From: Gammaproteobacteria bacterium
GTDB taxonomy: Bacteria; Pseudomonadota; Gammaproteobacteria; PS1; Pseudothioglobaceae
Assembly (NCBI GenBank): GCA_029941485.1
Contig: JAPYOZ010000049.1
Coordinates: 1 to 6,036, forward strand
DNA length: 6,036 nucleotides
Reading direction: 5' to 3'
A program made the position numbers and the translations under genes. The notes beneath the pieces were generated by a model. That model made no database searches. It was not told the DNA's origin and saw only the letters and a program-made list of their open reading frames with translations. Positions 1 through 6,036 of this stretch are shown here, in pieces. Position 1 is the first letter of the stretch. Each line of letters opens with the position of its first letter.

Positions 1-1
1 A

Positions 2-232
2 TTATAGCTTATACAGCTCAATTTTTTTCTTTAAAGTGCCACGATTCATGCCTAATATTCTGGCAGCTTCACTTTGATTTTGCTCAACTCTATCCAAAAC
101 AAATTTGATAGTCGCTAATTCGGTTTCTTGTAAGACCATTTTAAATACACCAGAAGTTGACTCGCCATTGAGTTGCTCAAAGTAGCGATCAAGTTTTGCA
201 TTAATGCAAGCGGGTAAATCAGTTGAACTCAT
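2..232 (-). CDS. fis: Fis-family nucleoid-associated DNA-binding protein, short form
   Basis: This 76-residue protein matches Fis, a homodimeric DNA-bending protein that organises the nucleoid and regulates rRNA, tRNA and many growth-phase genes. Compared from memory with the 98-residue E. coli Fis, it aligns without gaps at a constant offset of 21 residues. The dimer core contains YFEQLNG (17-23). The C-terminal helix-turn-helix lies at about 52-72, with recognition segment MNRGTLKKK (62-70); N63, R64, T66, K68 and K69 match E. coli DNA-contacting positions. The N-terminal beta-hairpin arm, which in E. coli activates Hin/Gin invertases, is absent. An in-frame stop at 251-253 with no ATG, GTG or TTG between it and 232 excludes a longer start. 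The ATG overlaps the dusB stop by 4 nt. The TAA stop is at 2-4, so the gene is complete. An NtrC-type regulator fragment is unlikely, since the whole Fis core is present downstream of dusB. Confidence 0.93.
   Translation of the reverse strand: MSSTDLPACINAKLDRYFEQLNGESTSGVFKMVLQETELATIKFVLDRVEQNQSEAARILGMNRGTLKKKIELYKL
229..232 (-). promoter_or_regulatory. ATGA stop/start overlap coupling dusB and fis
   Basis: The dusB TGA stop and the fis ATG start share the sequence ATGA. The only Shine-Dalgarno-like element upstream is GAGGA at 248-252, which is 15 nt from the ATG and therefore poorly spaced. Re-initiation by ribosomes finishing dusB is the likely way fis is translated. The overlap is seen directly; the coupling is inferred. 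Confidence 0.7.
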
Positions 233-1203
233 AGTGACTGTAAAAATTCCTCAAGTAGTTGGTATTGCAATTTGTGATCAGTAATTTTGTTTACTTTCTT
301 CCAGAAAGTTTGAACATTCTTTTCATCAAAGTGAGTAGCATACCAAAAAATATGCTTTCTGGACAGCTGAGTGCCCATTTTTTCACCATAAAATTGATGA
401 ATTTGGCTAATATGACCCAAAATCGTTTGTTTTTTAACTTTGAGTGGGATGTTGGGCGCTTTTTTACCGGTTTTTAAAAAATGATTGATTTCAGAAATAA
501 TCCACGGATTGCCTTGAGTGGCTCTGCCAACCATTACGCCATCGGCCAATGTGTAATCAAGCACTTGCTGAGCTTTTTCAGCTGAAGTGATGTCACCATT
601 GGCAATCACAGGAATATTAACTTGTGATTTAACTTCTTTAATAGTGTCGTATTCTGCCATGCCATTGTATTTGTCTTCACGCGTTCGACCATGAACACTT
701 AGCATTTGTATGCCAGTATCTTGTGCTATCTTGGCAATGGTGGGAGCATTCTTATTAGTGACATTCCAACCGGTGCGCATTTTTAAAGTCACCGGAATAT
801 CAACTGCATTCACCACAGCAGTTAAAATATCTTTAACCAAGGCCTCGTCTTGCATGAGTGCAGAGCCTGCGGCTTTATTACAAACTTTTTTGGCAGGACA
901 TCCCATGTTGATGTCAATAATATCGGCTCCAAAGTTAAGCGCTTGCTGTGCTGAATAAGCCAATTCGTCCGCTTCAGAGCCAGCGATTTGAATACTAATG
1001 GGTGACGGCTCCCCAAAGAAATCGAGTCGGTGTTTAGACTTGTTGGTATTTAATAAATGTTTTTGAATGACTACCATTTCAGAGGTGGTGAGTGCTGCTC
1101 CTTGTGCACGACATAAAGCTCTAAAAGGTTTGTCACTGGTGCCTGCCATCGGGGCAAGTAGCACTTGAGATTTTAATTGGTAATCACCAATTTGAATTGA
1201 CAC
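229..1203 (-). CDS. dusB: tRNA-dihydrouridine synthase B
   Basis: This 324-residue enzyme (E. coli DusB is 321) reduces specific uridines in the tRNA D-loop to dihydrouridine, using FMN and NADPH, in the cytoplasm. The TIM-barrel part shows the family motifs in order: LAPMAGTSDKPFR (16-28) at the flavin site, DINMGCPAKKV (97-107) with catalytic Cys102, LKMRTGW (140-146) with Lys141, SVHGRTR (169-175), IPVIANGDI (197-205), and GVMVGRATQGNPW (222-234), which binds FMN phosphate. The C-terminal third, from about residue 240, is the helical tRNA-binding domain. The start is GTG at 1201-1203, giving an N-terminus (MSIQIGDYQL) that fits the family. A Shine-Dalgarno-like AAAGG lies 7 nt upstream. 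The gene is 3 nt after def and overlaps fis by 4 nt. The fis partner identifies DusB rather than DusA or DusC. Confidence 0.96.
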   Translation of the reverse strand: MSIQIGDYQLKSQVLLAPMAGTSDKPFRALCRAQGAALTTSEMVVIQKHLLNTNKSKHRLDFFGEPSPISIQIAGSEADELAYSAQQALNFGADIIDINMGCPAKKVCNKAAGSALMQDEALVKDILTAVVNAVDIPVTLKMRTGWNVTNKNAPTIAKIAQDTGIQMLSVHGRTREDKYNGMAEYDTIKEVKSQVNIPVIANGDITSAEKAQQVLDYTLADGVMVGRATQGNPWIISEINHFLKTGKKAPNIPLKVKKQTILGHISQIHQFYGEKMGTQLSRKHIFWYATHFDEKNVQTFWKKVNKITDHKLQYQLLEEFLQSL

Positions 1204-1206
1204 GGA

Positions 1207-1764
1207 TTAGCCTTTAATTGCTTTTTTGGTTTTTTCGAGTAGCCGTTGCTGTTTGAGTTTGGACAGATGATCAACAAATAAAATGCCTTTTAAATGATCT
1301 AACTCGTGTTGAATGCATACAGCAAGTAGATTACTTGCATGTAGAGTAAACATTTCCCCTTGTTCGTTTAGCGCTTCAACTGTAATTTGGTTAGAGCGTT
1401 CGACTTCTGCTTGAAAACCGGGTACTGATAAACAGCCTTCAACGTGCTTTTCATGGCCATCCGTTGTTGTAATTTTAGGATTAATGAAGCATAAAGGATG
1501 GCGCTGTCTATTGGTTTTTTTGTCCTCATCACTCTGACGATTTTTTAGCAGTAATCTATAATCGTCTTGAGAATCTGGCACATCTATTACCACCACTTGT
1601 AAATGTTGGTCTATTTGAGTAGCGGCTAAGCCGATGCCATCTTCAGCGTACATGGTTTCGAACATGTCTTTGACTAACGTTTTAATGCCGTTATCGACTG
1701 CTTTAACCTCTTTAGCGACTGTGCGTAAACGTGAATCAGGGTAGTGAAGAATGGGTTGAATCAT
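1207..1764 (-). CDS. def: Peptide deformylase with a charged loop insertion
   Basis: Peptide deformylase removes the N-formyl group from nascent proteins at the ribosome, using a bound divalent metal, usually Fe2+. All three signature motifs are present: GIGLAATQ (43-50), EGCLSVPG (109-116) with metal ligand Cys111, and QHELDHLKG (152-160) with ligands His153 and His157 and catalytic Glu154. The N-terminus (ILHYPDSRLR, 5-14) matches type I bacterial enzymes, so the ATG at 1762-1764 is a good start. At 185 residues it is longer than the 169-residue E. coli enzyme. The excess is mainly an insertion of about 20 residues between the VVIDV strand (58-62) and FINP (93-96), rich in Lys, Arg, Asp and Gln. 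The gene overlaps nadB by 4 nt and has no clear Shine-Dalgarno sequence. fmt, the usual neighbour of def, is not in the window. It should be active because every catalytic residue is kept. Confidence 0.96.
   Translation of the reverse strand: MIQPILHYPDSRLRTVAKEVKAVDNGIKTLVKDMFETMYAEDGIGLAATQIDQHLQVVVIDVPDSQDDYRLLLKNRQSDEDKKTNRQRHPLCFINPKITTTDGHEKHVEGCLSVPGFQAEVERSNQITVEALNEQGEMFTLHASNLLAVCIQHELDHLKGILFVDHLSKLKQQRLLEKTKKAIKG
1211..1215 (-). promoter_or_regulatory. Ribosome binding site of dusB inside the end of def
   Basis: The minus strand reads AAAGG here, within the last two codons of def, with a 7-nt spacer to the dusB GTG start. It is the best placed Shine-Dalgarno-like element in the window, and it supports the GTG as the true dusB start. 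The assignment rests on spacing and sequence only. Confidence 0.6.
1761..1764 (-). promoter_or_regulatory. ATGA stop/start overlap coupling nadB and def
   Basis: The nadB TGA stop and the def ATG start share ATGA. The 30 nt upstream on the minus strand hold no purine-rich Shine-Dalgarno sequence at a usable distance, so def is probably translated by re-initiation after nadB. The overlap is seen directly; the mechanism is inferred. Confidence 0.65.
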
Positions 1765-3320
1765 GATTTTTGAATTATTGTATCAACGGGCTCTTTTAAT
1801 TGTTTGGGATAGTCTTCATTGTAATGCAAGCCACGACTTTCAGCTCTAGTAATTGCCGATTGAATAATAATTTGTGCAATTTTAACTAAATTTCTTAGCT
1901 CGATTAAATCGCTTGAAATTAAGTAAAGTCGGTAATATTCATTGACTTCATTTTGAATTTGAGTGAGTTTTAGTTGAGCATAGTTAAGACGTTTGTTGCT
2001 ACGTACGATGCCAACAAAGTTCCACATGATGCGCCTAATTTCATCCCATAGGTGCGATACAACTACTTTTTCTTGTGAAGGCGTTACTCGAGACGCATCC
2101 CAATTGTCAAATTTTGGAGCCACTTCACCAAAGGTTGACTGATTAATGTGCTTGGCGCAAGATTTAGCAAATACGATGCATTCTAACAAGGAGTTGCTGG
2201 CCATTCGATTGGCACCATGCACACCGGCGTGTGCCACCTCACCAATTGCGTATAGGTTAGTAATGTTACTTTGAGCGTCTAGATTGGTTTGGATACCGCC
2301 ACAAGTATAATGCGCAGCCGGAACAACGGGAATAGGGTCTTTGGAAATATCAATACCAAATGAAGCGCATTTTTTGTAGATAGTAGGAAAATGTTTGACA
2401 ATCCATTTTTTTTCTTTAAAGGATATATCAAGATAAACGCAATCAAAGCCGTTAGTTTTCATTTCTGAATCAATGGCTCTAGCAACAATGTCTCTAGGTG
2501 CAAGTTCACCGCGATCATCGTATTTGCGCATGAATGCAGCGCCATTTTGTAAGACGAGCTTGCCTCCTTCTCCACGTAATGCTTCAGAAATTAAAAATGA
2601 TTTTGCATGCGGGTGGTACAAACAAGTTGGGTGAAATTGGGTAAATTCCATGTTAACAATATCGCATTCTGCCCTATAAGCCATGGCAATTCCATCACCA
2701 GTCGAAGTGTCTGGGTTGGAGGTGTAAAGATAGGCTTTAGAAGCGCCACCAGTGGCAATAATGGTTTTATGGGCAATGAAGCTTTCAACCTCATTGGTTG
2801 ATTTGTTTAAAATGTAGGAGCCGTAACAATGCTTATTTTTAGTGAGCAGATCAATGGCAATAAAGTTTTCAAACAGCGTTATGTTTTTTTTATTTTTAAC
2901 GCTATCGAATAAATTGGTTTGGATGGATTGCCCAGTTTTGTCGGCAACGTGCACCACGCGCCTAGCACTGTGTCCACCTTCAGTAGTAAGATGATATTGG
3001 TTGGATTTTTGTGTGAAATGAACACCTACCTTTTCTAAAGATTTAATCGCACCAGGCGCTTGTTCGACCATAAATCGTATGGCCGTTTCGTTGCCTAGTC
3101 CAGAGGCTGTTGCAAGGGTATCTTTGATGTGTGCATTAAAATCATCATCGGCATCCAGTACGGCTGATATGCCTCCTTGTGCGTAGTAAGAGCTACCTTC
3201 AAGAATTTTGTCTTTGGCAATTAGAGCAATGGATAACTTGTCGGATAATTGCAAAGCGCTCATTAGGCCTGCACTACCTGTTCCAATAATCAGAACGTCA
3301 AATTGGTGTTGTCTTGACAT
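1761..3320 (-). CDS. nadB: L-aspartate oxidase (FAD-dependent, NAD biosynthesis)
   Basis: NadB oxidises L-aspartate to iminoaspartate, passing electrons from FAD to oxygen or fumarate; NadA then makes quinolinate for de novo NAD synthesis. The 519-residue protein (E. coli NadB has 540) opens with the Rossmann dinucleotide motif DVLIIGTGSAGL (8-19). It continues with SSYYAQGGISAVL (43-55), TEGGHSARRVVHVADKTGQ (113-131), ATGGASKAYLYTSNPDTSTG (189-208) and FTQFHPTCLYHP (226-237). Then follow SEALRGEGG (245-253), ELAPRDIVARAID (272-284), VPAAHYTCGGI (333-343) and GANRMASNSLLE (369-380). His230, Arg276, His337 and Arg372 sit at a constant offset of 14 from E. coli substrate-site residues His244, Arg290, His351 and Arg386. 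These motifs favour NadB over SdhA/FrdA flavoproteins. The helical C-terminal domain (about 415-500) is intact. The start is 11 nt after the exporter stop, without an obvious Shine-Dalgarno sequence. nadA and nadC are not in view. Confidence 0.97.
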   Translation of the reverse strand: MSRQHQFDVLIIGTGSAGLMSALQLSDKLSIALIAKDKILEGSSYYAQGGISAVLDADDDFNAHIKDTLATASGLGNETAIRFMVEQAPGAIKSLEKVGVHFTQKSNQYHLTTEGGHSARRVVHVADKTGQSIQTNLFDSVKNKKNITLFENFIAIDLLTKNKHCYGSYILNKSTNEVESFIAHKTIIATGGASKAYLYTSNPDTSTGDGIAMAYRAECDIVNMEFTQFHPTCLYHPHAKSFLISEALRGEGGKLVLQNGAAFMRKYDDRGELAPRDIVARAIDSEMKTNGFDCVYLDISFKEKKWIVKHFPTIYKKCASFGIDISKDPIPVVPAAHYTCGGIQTNLDAQSNITNLYAIGEVAHAGVHGANRMASNSLLECIVFAKSCAKHINQSTFGEVAPKFDNWDASRVTPSQEKVVVSHLWDEIRRIMWNFVGIVRSNKRLNYAQLKLTQIQNEVNEYYRLYLISSDLIELRNLVKIAQIIIQSAITRAESRGLHYNEDYPKQLKEPVDTIIQKS

Positions 3321-3331
3321 GGACGGAGCTT

Positions 3332-5716
3332 TTAAGCTGTTTTAATTTTTGGTTTAACCATGAGTATTAATTTTGGCAATAAGGTTAGGTTTGCTAGTAA
3401 TGCGCTTAGCATTGCAATCGCGGTAAACACACCAAAATAGATGCTGGGTATGAAGTTAGACAAAGCTAAAATTAAGAAGCCCAATGTGACTGTAATAGAA
3501 GTATAAAACATCGCCAAACCAATACTGGCATGAGAGCGATACATCGTGGCTAAGTAGTCTTGATCTTTTTGGAATTCCGCCTTAAATCGATGAATATAAT
3601 GAATGGCATTATCCACGCCAATACCGATGGCAATCGCAGAAATGGTAATGGTCATCAGATCTAGAGGGATGTTTAATAAGCCCATAATGCCAAGAATAAA
3701 CATCGATGGCAATGTGTTGGGAATCAGTGCAAGAATGGACAGGCTGATTGACTTAAATACAAATAAAAACATAATAAAAATCATTGCAAAAACTACGGCA
3801 ATAGTTTTGACTTGTGAATTAAATAAACTTTGCAACATATTGTTATACAAAACCAACATTCCAGTTAGATGAAAACTACCTTCTCTAAAGCCTAAATCTT
3901 GAGAGATGTATCGTTCAATTTTATGGATGAGTTCACCACGCTTAAGATCCTTGTTGGTTTCTCGAATACGAATAACCATGCGTAACTGACCATTGTCTTC
4001 ATTTAAGTAAGGGTCTAACACGTGCTTTCTAGCACTGTCTGGTATTTGCCCTCTGATAATGTTTAAGAAAAATCCATTCAGCGCTTGACCGTTGTTTGCC
4101 TCAGTAAGAATTTGCATTAAGGTGTCAATAGAAAGCACTTTGCCCGTTTCATTTAGGCCGTCTAAGTATTGATGAACGGTGTGAACTTCTGCTCGTAGAT
4201 CTTCATCAAACCAGTAGTCTTCAGCCAAGTCGTCGAAAATAATTTCAAGCGGAATGGTACCACCGAGCTGATTGTCGATGAGTGTTAAGCCTTGGTTAAT
4301 TTCAGTACTTTCTTTGAAATAATCAATGAATCGATTTTCGACACTTAATTTGTTAATTCCAACGCTGGCCGCACCAATAAACAGCACCAGTACCACTAAC
4401 AAGTGGTTGCCAAACTTCTCGGTAAATTTGGCCAAACCGTGAGTTACACCTAGCTCAGTTTTGAATTGTTGAACTTTAGCCTTAGGCAGAAAACTCATGA
4501 TAATTGGAAAGGCCAAAAATGAAAGCACTAAAGCAATGGTAACGCCAATTGACATCATCCAGCCAAAGTCAATCACCGGTCTGATACCACTAATCAGTAA
4601 TGAACCAAAAGCAGCGATGGTAGTGAGTGTGGTGAACAAGCAGGGTTTGATCATTTGTTCCAAAGTATTTTTAATCAGCTGTTGGTACTCAAGCTCAGGA
4701 TTATTTTGTGCCAATTCTCGATAGCGCACCACTAAATGAATGGTGACTGAAAGCGTCATTACCAACAATAACGAGAAGAAATTACTCGATATCACCGTTA
4801 CTTTCCAGCCTAAGAAAGCCAAAACACCAGTCATCATTAATGCACCGGTAATACTAATACCGATTGGCATTAATACCCAACGGATGCCTTTGAAAATAAT
4901 CGCTAGAATGAGCGTCATTAAGCCAATCACTGCCAAACTAAAGACGATCAGATCGCTACTAATGTAACCAATAATATCGGTAGTAATCATCGGTAAACCA
5001 CCTAAAAATAAACTGGCATTATCTCGATATTTATCAATAATGGTGCGAATGTTAGCAATGGTTTTTGCCTGTAAATCACTTTGTGCAGTGGCGTCTTTTA
5101 GTACTTGTTTTTCGATGCTTTTTAACTTACCTAATTCATCTTTAGAGAGTTGATTGTTTGCTCTTTTTAGGCGCATTGAATTACGAGTTTGACGCCTTTC
5201 TTCAAATCGTTTGTTACCTTTTAGAGACACTAAAATAGCGGTGGTTTTCCCGTCTTTACTGACTAAATTGTCACCGTACAAAGGTGAGGATTTGAATTCT
5301 TTGTTGGCCAGTGCAAGATCGGCATTGCCATTGTCGATAGACACACCTTCGGAGCCTAAATCAGCCAGTGATAACGGTGGTGATCGGAATAAAGGTACAT
5401 CCAAAATAGTGGTGACTGACTTAACTTGTTCAATGGCTCTCAAGTCTTTTCTTAAATTGCTTAGGTGCGTGAGTTGTTTAGGATCAAGTAGATTGTTTTT
5501 GACTTGATAGCTTATAACTAAAAAATCATCAGAACCGTAGTCTTTTTTAATGCTTTGGTAATAACGTAAGTTGTTGTCACCTTCTAGAACTAGAGAGTCA
5601 GAAGAGGCATCGAGTTGAAAGTCAGGTATTTGGGCAATGAAGAAACCTGTAACAACAACAAGTAAAACAAGGCCTAATGCGGATTTTTTTAGAACTAAAT
5701 TGTAAAAACTATTCAT
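3332..5716 (-). CDS. RND-superfamily MMPL-type exporter, substrate unknown
   Basis: This 794-residue inner-membrane protein has the duplicated RND layout: one transmembrane helix, a large periplasmic domain, five or six helices, then the same again. By eye the helices lie near 11-30, 253-275, 280-302, 308-330, 356-378, 385-409, 437-453, 638-656, 659-681, 685-706, 733-753 and 757-783, with periplasmic domains at about 31-250 and 455-635. The second half carries IGIGVDNAIHYIHRF (697-711), the classic MMPL/Patched/HpnN helix with Asp702 as probable proton-relay residue. The equivalent helix of the first half reads LSVTIHLVVRY (322-332), with Ser323 in place of that Asp. A highly charged helical stretch occupies about 166-232. 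Its size and missing Asp argue against AcrB-type drug pumps, so it better fits the 'predicted exporter' branch that moves lipids or other hydrophobic compounds. The ATG is 9 nt after the preceding stop, in A-rich DNA with no Shine-Dalgarno sequence. Confidence 0.9.
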   Translation of the reverse strand: MNSFYNLVLKKSALGLVLLVVVTGFFIAQIPDFQLDASSDSLVLEGDNNLRYYQSIKKDYGSDDFLVISYQVKNNLLDPKQLTHLSNLRKDLRAIEQVKSVTTILDVPLFRSPPLSLADLGSEGVSIDNGNADLALANKEFKSSPLYGDNLVSKDGKTTAILVSLKGNKRFEERRQTRNSMRLKRANNQLSKDELGKLKSIEKQVLKDATAQSDLQAKTIANIRTIIDKYRDNASLFLGGLPMITTDIIGYISSDLIVFSLAVIGLMTLILAIIFKGIRWVLMPIGISITGALMMTGVLAFLGWKVTVISSNFFSLLLVMTLSVTIHLVVRYRELAQNNPELEYQQLIKNTLEQMIKPCLFTTLTTIAAFGSLLISGIRPVIDFGWMMSIGVTIALVLSFLAFPIIMSFLPKAKVQQFKTELGVTHGLAKFTEKFGNHLLVVLVLFIGAASVGINKLSVENRFIDYFKESTEINQGLTLIDNQLGGTIPLEIIFDDLAEDYWFDEDLRAEVHTVHQYLDGLNETGKVLSIDTLMQILTEANNGQALNGFFLNIIRGQIPDSARKHVLDPYLNEDNGQLRMVIRIRETNKDLKRGELIHKIERYISQDLGFREGSFHLTGMLVLYNNMLQSLFNSQVKTIAVVFAMIFIMFLFVFKSISLSILALIPNTLPSMFILGIMGLLNIPLDLMTITISAIAIGIGVDNAIHYIHRFKAEFQKDQDYLATMYRSHASIGLAMFYTSITVTLGFLILALSNFIPSIYFGVFTAIAMLSALLANLTLLPKLILMVKPKIKTA

Positions 5717-5725
5717 ATTATTTTT

Positions 5726-6036
5726 TTAAAATTCAAAGCCCGCACAAGATTCTAGACCTTGCATGGTGTTGAGGTGAGTTTCAAACAGTGATTTGGTTTC
5801 CCATTTGTGTTCACTAATACGTGTGATTAGCTTTGCACTCATGGCATTGCCTGTGCCTTCGACCACAAAGATTCGACCACCCACATTAAGGAGATGAAAA
5901 TAACGACCGGTAATTCTTGGTACGGCACTACCAACCACAACCACATCAAAGAAATCGTTAGAACTCCAGCCCTTTGAAGCGTCACCCACTTCAAGTTGAG
6001 CATTGTTGATATTAAGTGTATTAAGTCTTTCTTGAG
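5726..6036 (-). CDS. PCMT-like protein (protein-L-isoaspartate O-methyltransferase family), C-terminal part
   Basis: The right edge cuts this gene; the visible 102 codons plus a TAA stop are the C-terminal part. The open frame runs to the edge, so the GTG at 5987-5989 is an internal valine and not a start. The first visible residues include QERLNTLNINNAQLEVGDAS, the acidic-loop region of a class I SAM-dependent methyltransferase. Next come FFDVVVVGSAVP, like the post-II strand of PCMT enzymes (usual FDAI.V..A.P), and LLNVGGRIFVVEG, matching LKPGGRLV. The C-terminus (SLFETH, then GFEF) resembles, from memory, the PCMT-family proteins found beside tolC in several Gammaproteobacteria, which differ from classical Pcm repair enzymes. 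The SAM motif I and the N-terminal catalytic region lie outside the window, so activity cannot be judged. The exporter gene follows after 9 nt, which suggests co-transcription. Confidence 0.8.
   Translation of the reverse strand, partial: QERLNTLNINNAQLEVGDASKGWSSNDFFDVVVVGSAVPRITGRYFHLLNVGGRIFVVEGTGNAMSAKLITRISEHKWETKSLFETHLNTMQGLESCAGFEF

Noticed and set aside
1..6. TATAAT on the minus strand at the end of fis, a possible -10 box for a gene beyond the left edge.
   Set aside because: It overlaps the fis stop region and has no -35-like hexamer at the correct distance (the matching place is an A-tract). Such hexamers are common in AT-rich DNA.
21..30. A7 run near the 3' end of fis as a programmed slippage site.
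   Set aside because: Slippage would alter only the last few residues after the recognition helix, and no downstream stem-loop or extended product supports it.
822..1016. Alternative minus-strand frame inside dusB (a similar one lies at 2591-2794 inside nadB).
   Set aside because: Both overlap strongly conserved catalytic regions in another frame and have no family features.
3327..3338. Near-palindrome AGCTTTTAAGCT at the exporter/nadB junction.
   Set aside because: The arms are only 5 bp with a 2-nt loop and no following T-run on the coding strand, so it is too weak to be a terminator.
5211..5507. Open frame of 98 codons on the plus strand.
   Set aside because: It lies wholly antisense to the conserved exporter gene, has no recognisable domain, and is best explained as a shadow frame. 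The plus-strand frames at 259-477, 710-958, 2607-2801, 3603-3872, 4497-4724 and 4740-4967 are rejected for the same reason.
5987..5989. GTG as a start codon for an 87-residue protein at the right edge.
   Set aside because: The frame stays open to the window edge, and the upstream codons encode the expected methyltransferase sequence, so this is an internal valine of a truncated gene.

Overview
The window is a stretch of gammaproteobacterial chromosome in which every gene lies on the minus strand. Read 5'->3' on that strand, from the right edge to the left, the order is: the 3' end of a PCMT-like methyltransferase gene, a 794-residue RND/MMPL-type membrane exporter, nadB (L-aspartate oxidase), def (peptide deformylase), dusB (tRNA-dihydrouridine synthase) and fis (nucleoid-associated DNA-binding protein). 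The dusB-fis pair is the best taxonomic clue, because it is a characteristic arrangement of Gammaproteobacteria. The DNA is AT-rich (near 40% GC or lower by eye, A-tract rich), and there is almost no non-coding sequence. This would suit a streamlined marine or symbiotic gammaproteobacterium, for example a relative of the SUP05/Thioglobus group, but that placement is inference.

Layout. The gaps between successive genes are 9 nt, 11 nt, a 4-nt overlap, 3 nt and a 4-nt overlap. No stretch above about 11 nt is free of coding sequence. I saw no terminator hairpin and no convincing promoter, so the whole window reads as the middle of one transcription unit that starts beyond the right edge. Both 4-nt overlaps (nadB/def and dusB/fis) are ATGA junctions, which suggests translational coupling. 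dusB starts with GTG, one codon after and in frame with the def stop.

How the genes fit together. Most are core functions: NadB makes iminoaspartate for NAD synthesis, Def removes the formyl group from nascent proteins, DusB modifies tRNA, and Fis shapes the nucleoid and regulates transcription. The exporter and the methyltransferase-like protein are the less understood members. There is no sign of an insertion sequence, prophage, CRISPR array, tRNA or rRNA. The points worth a second look are modest: a Fis without the N-terminal arm, a deformylase with a charged loop insertion, an exporter with a one-sided proton-relay motif, and the long co-directional layout with dusB-fis at its end. I do not see a new biological system here.
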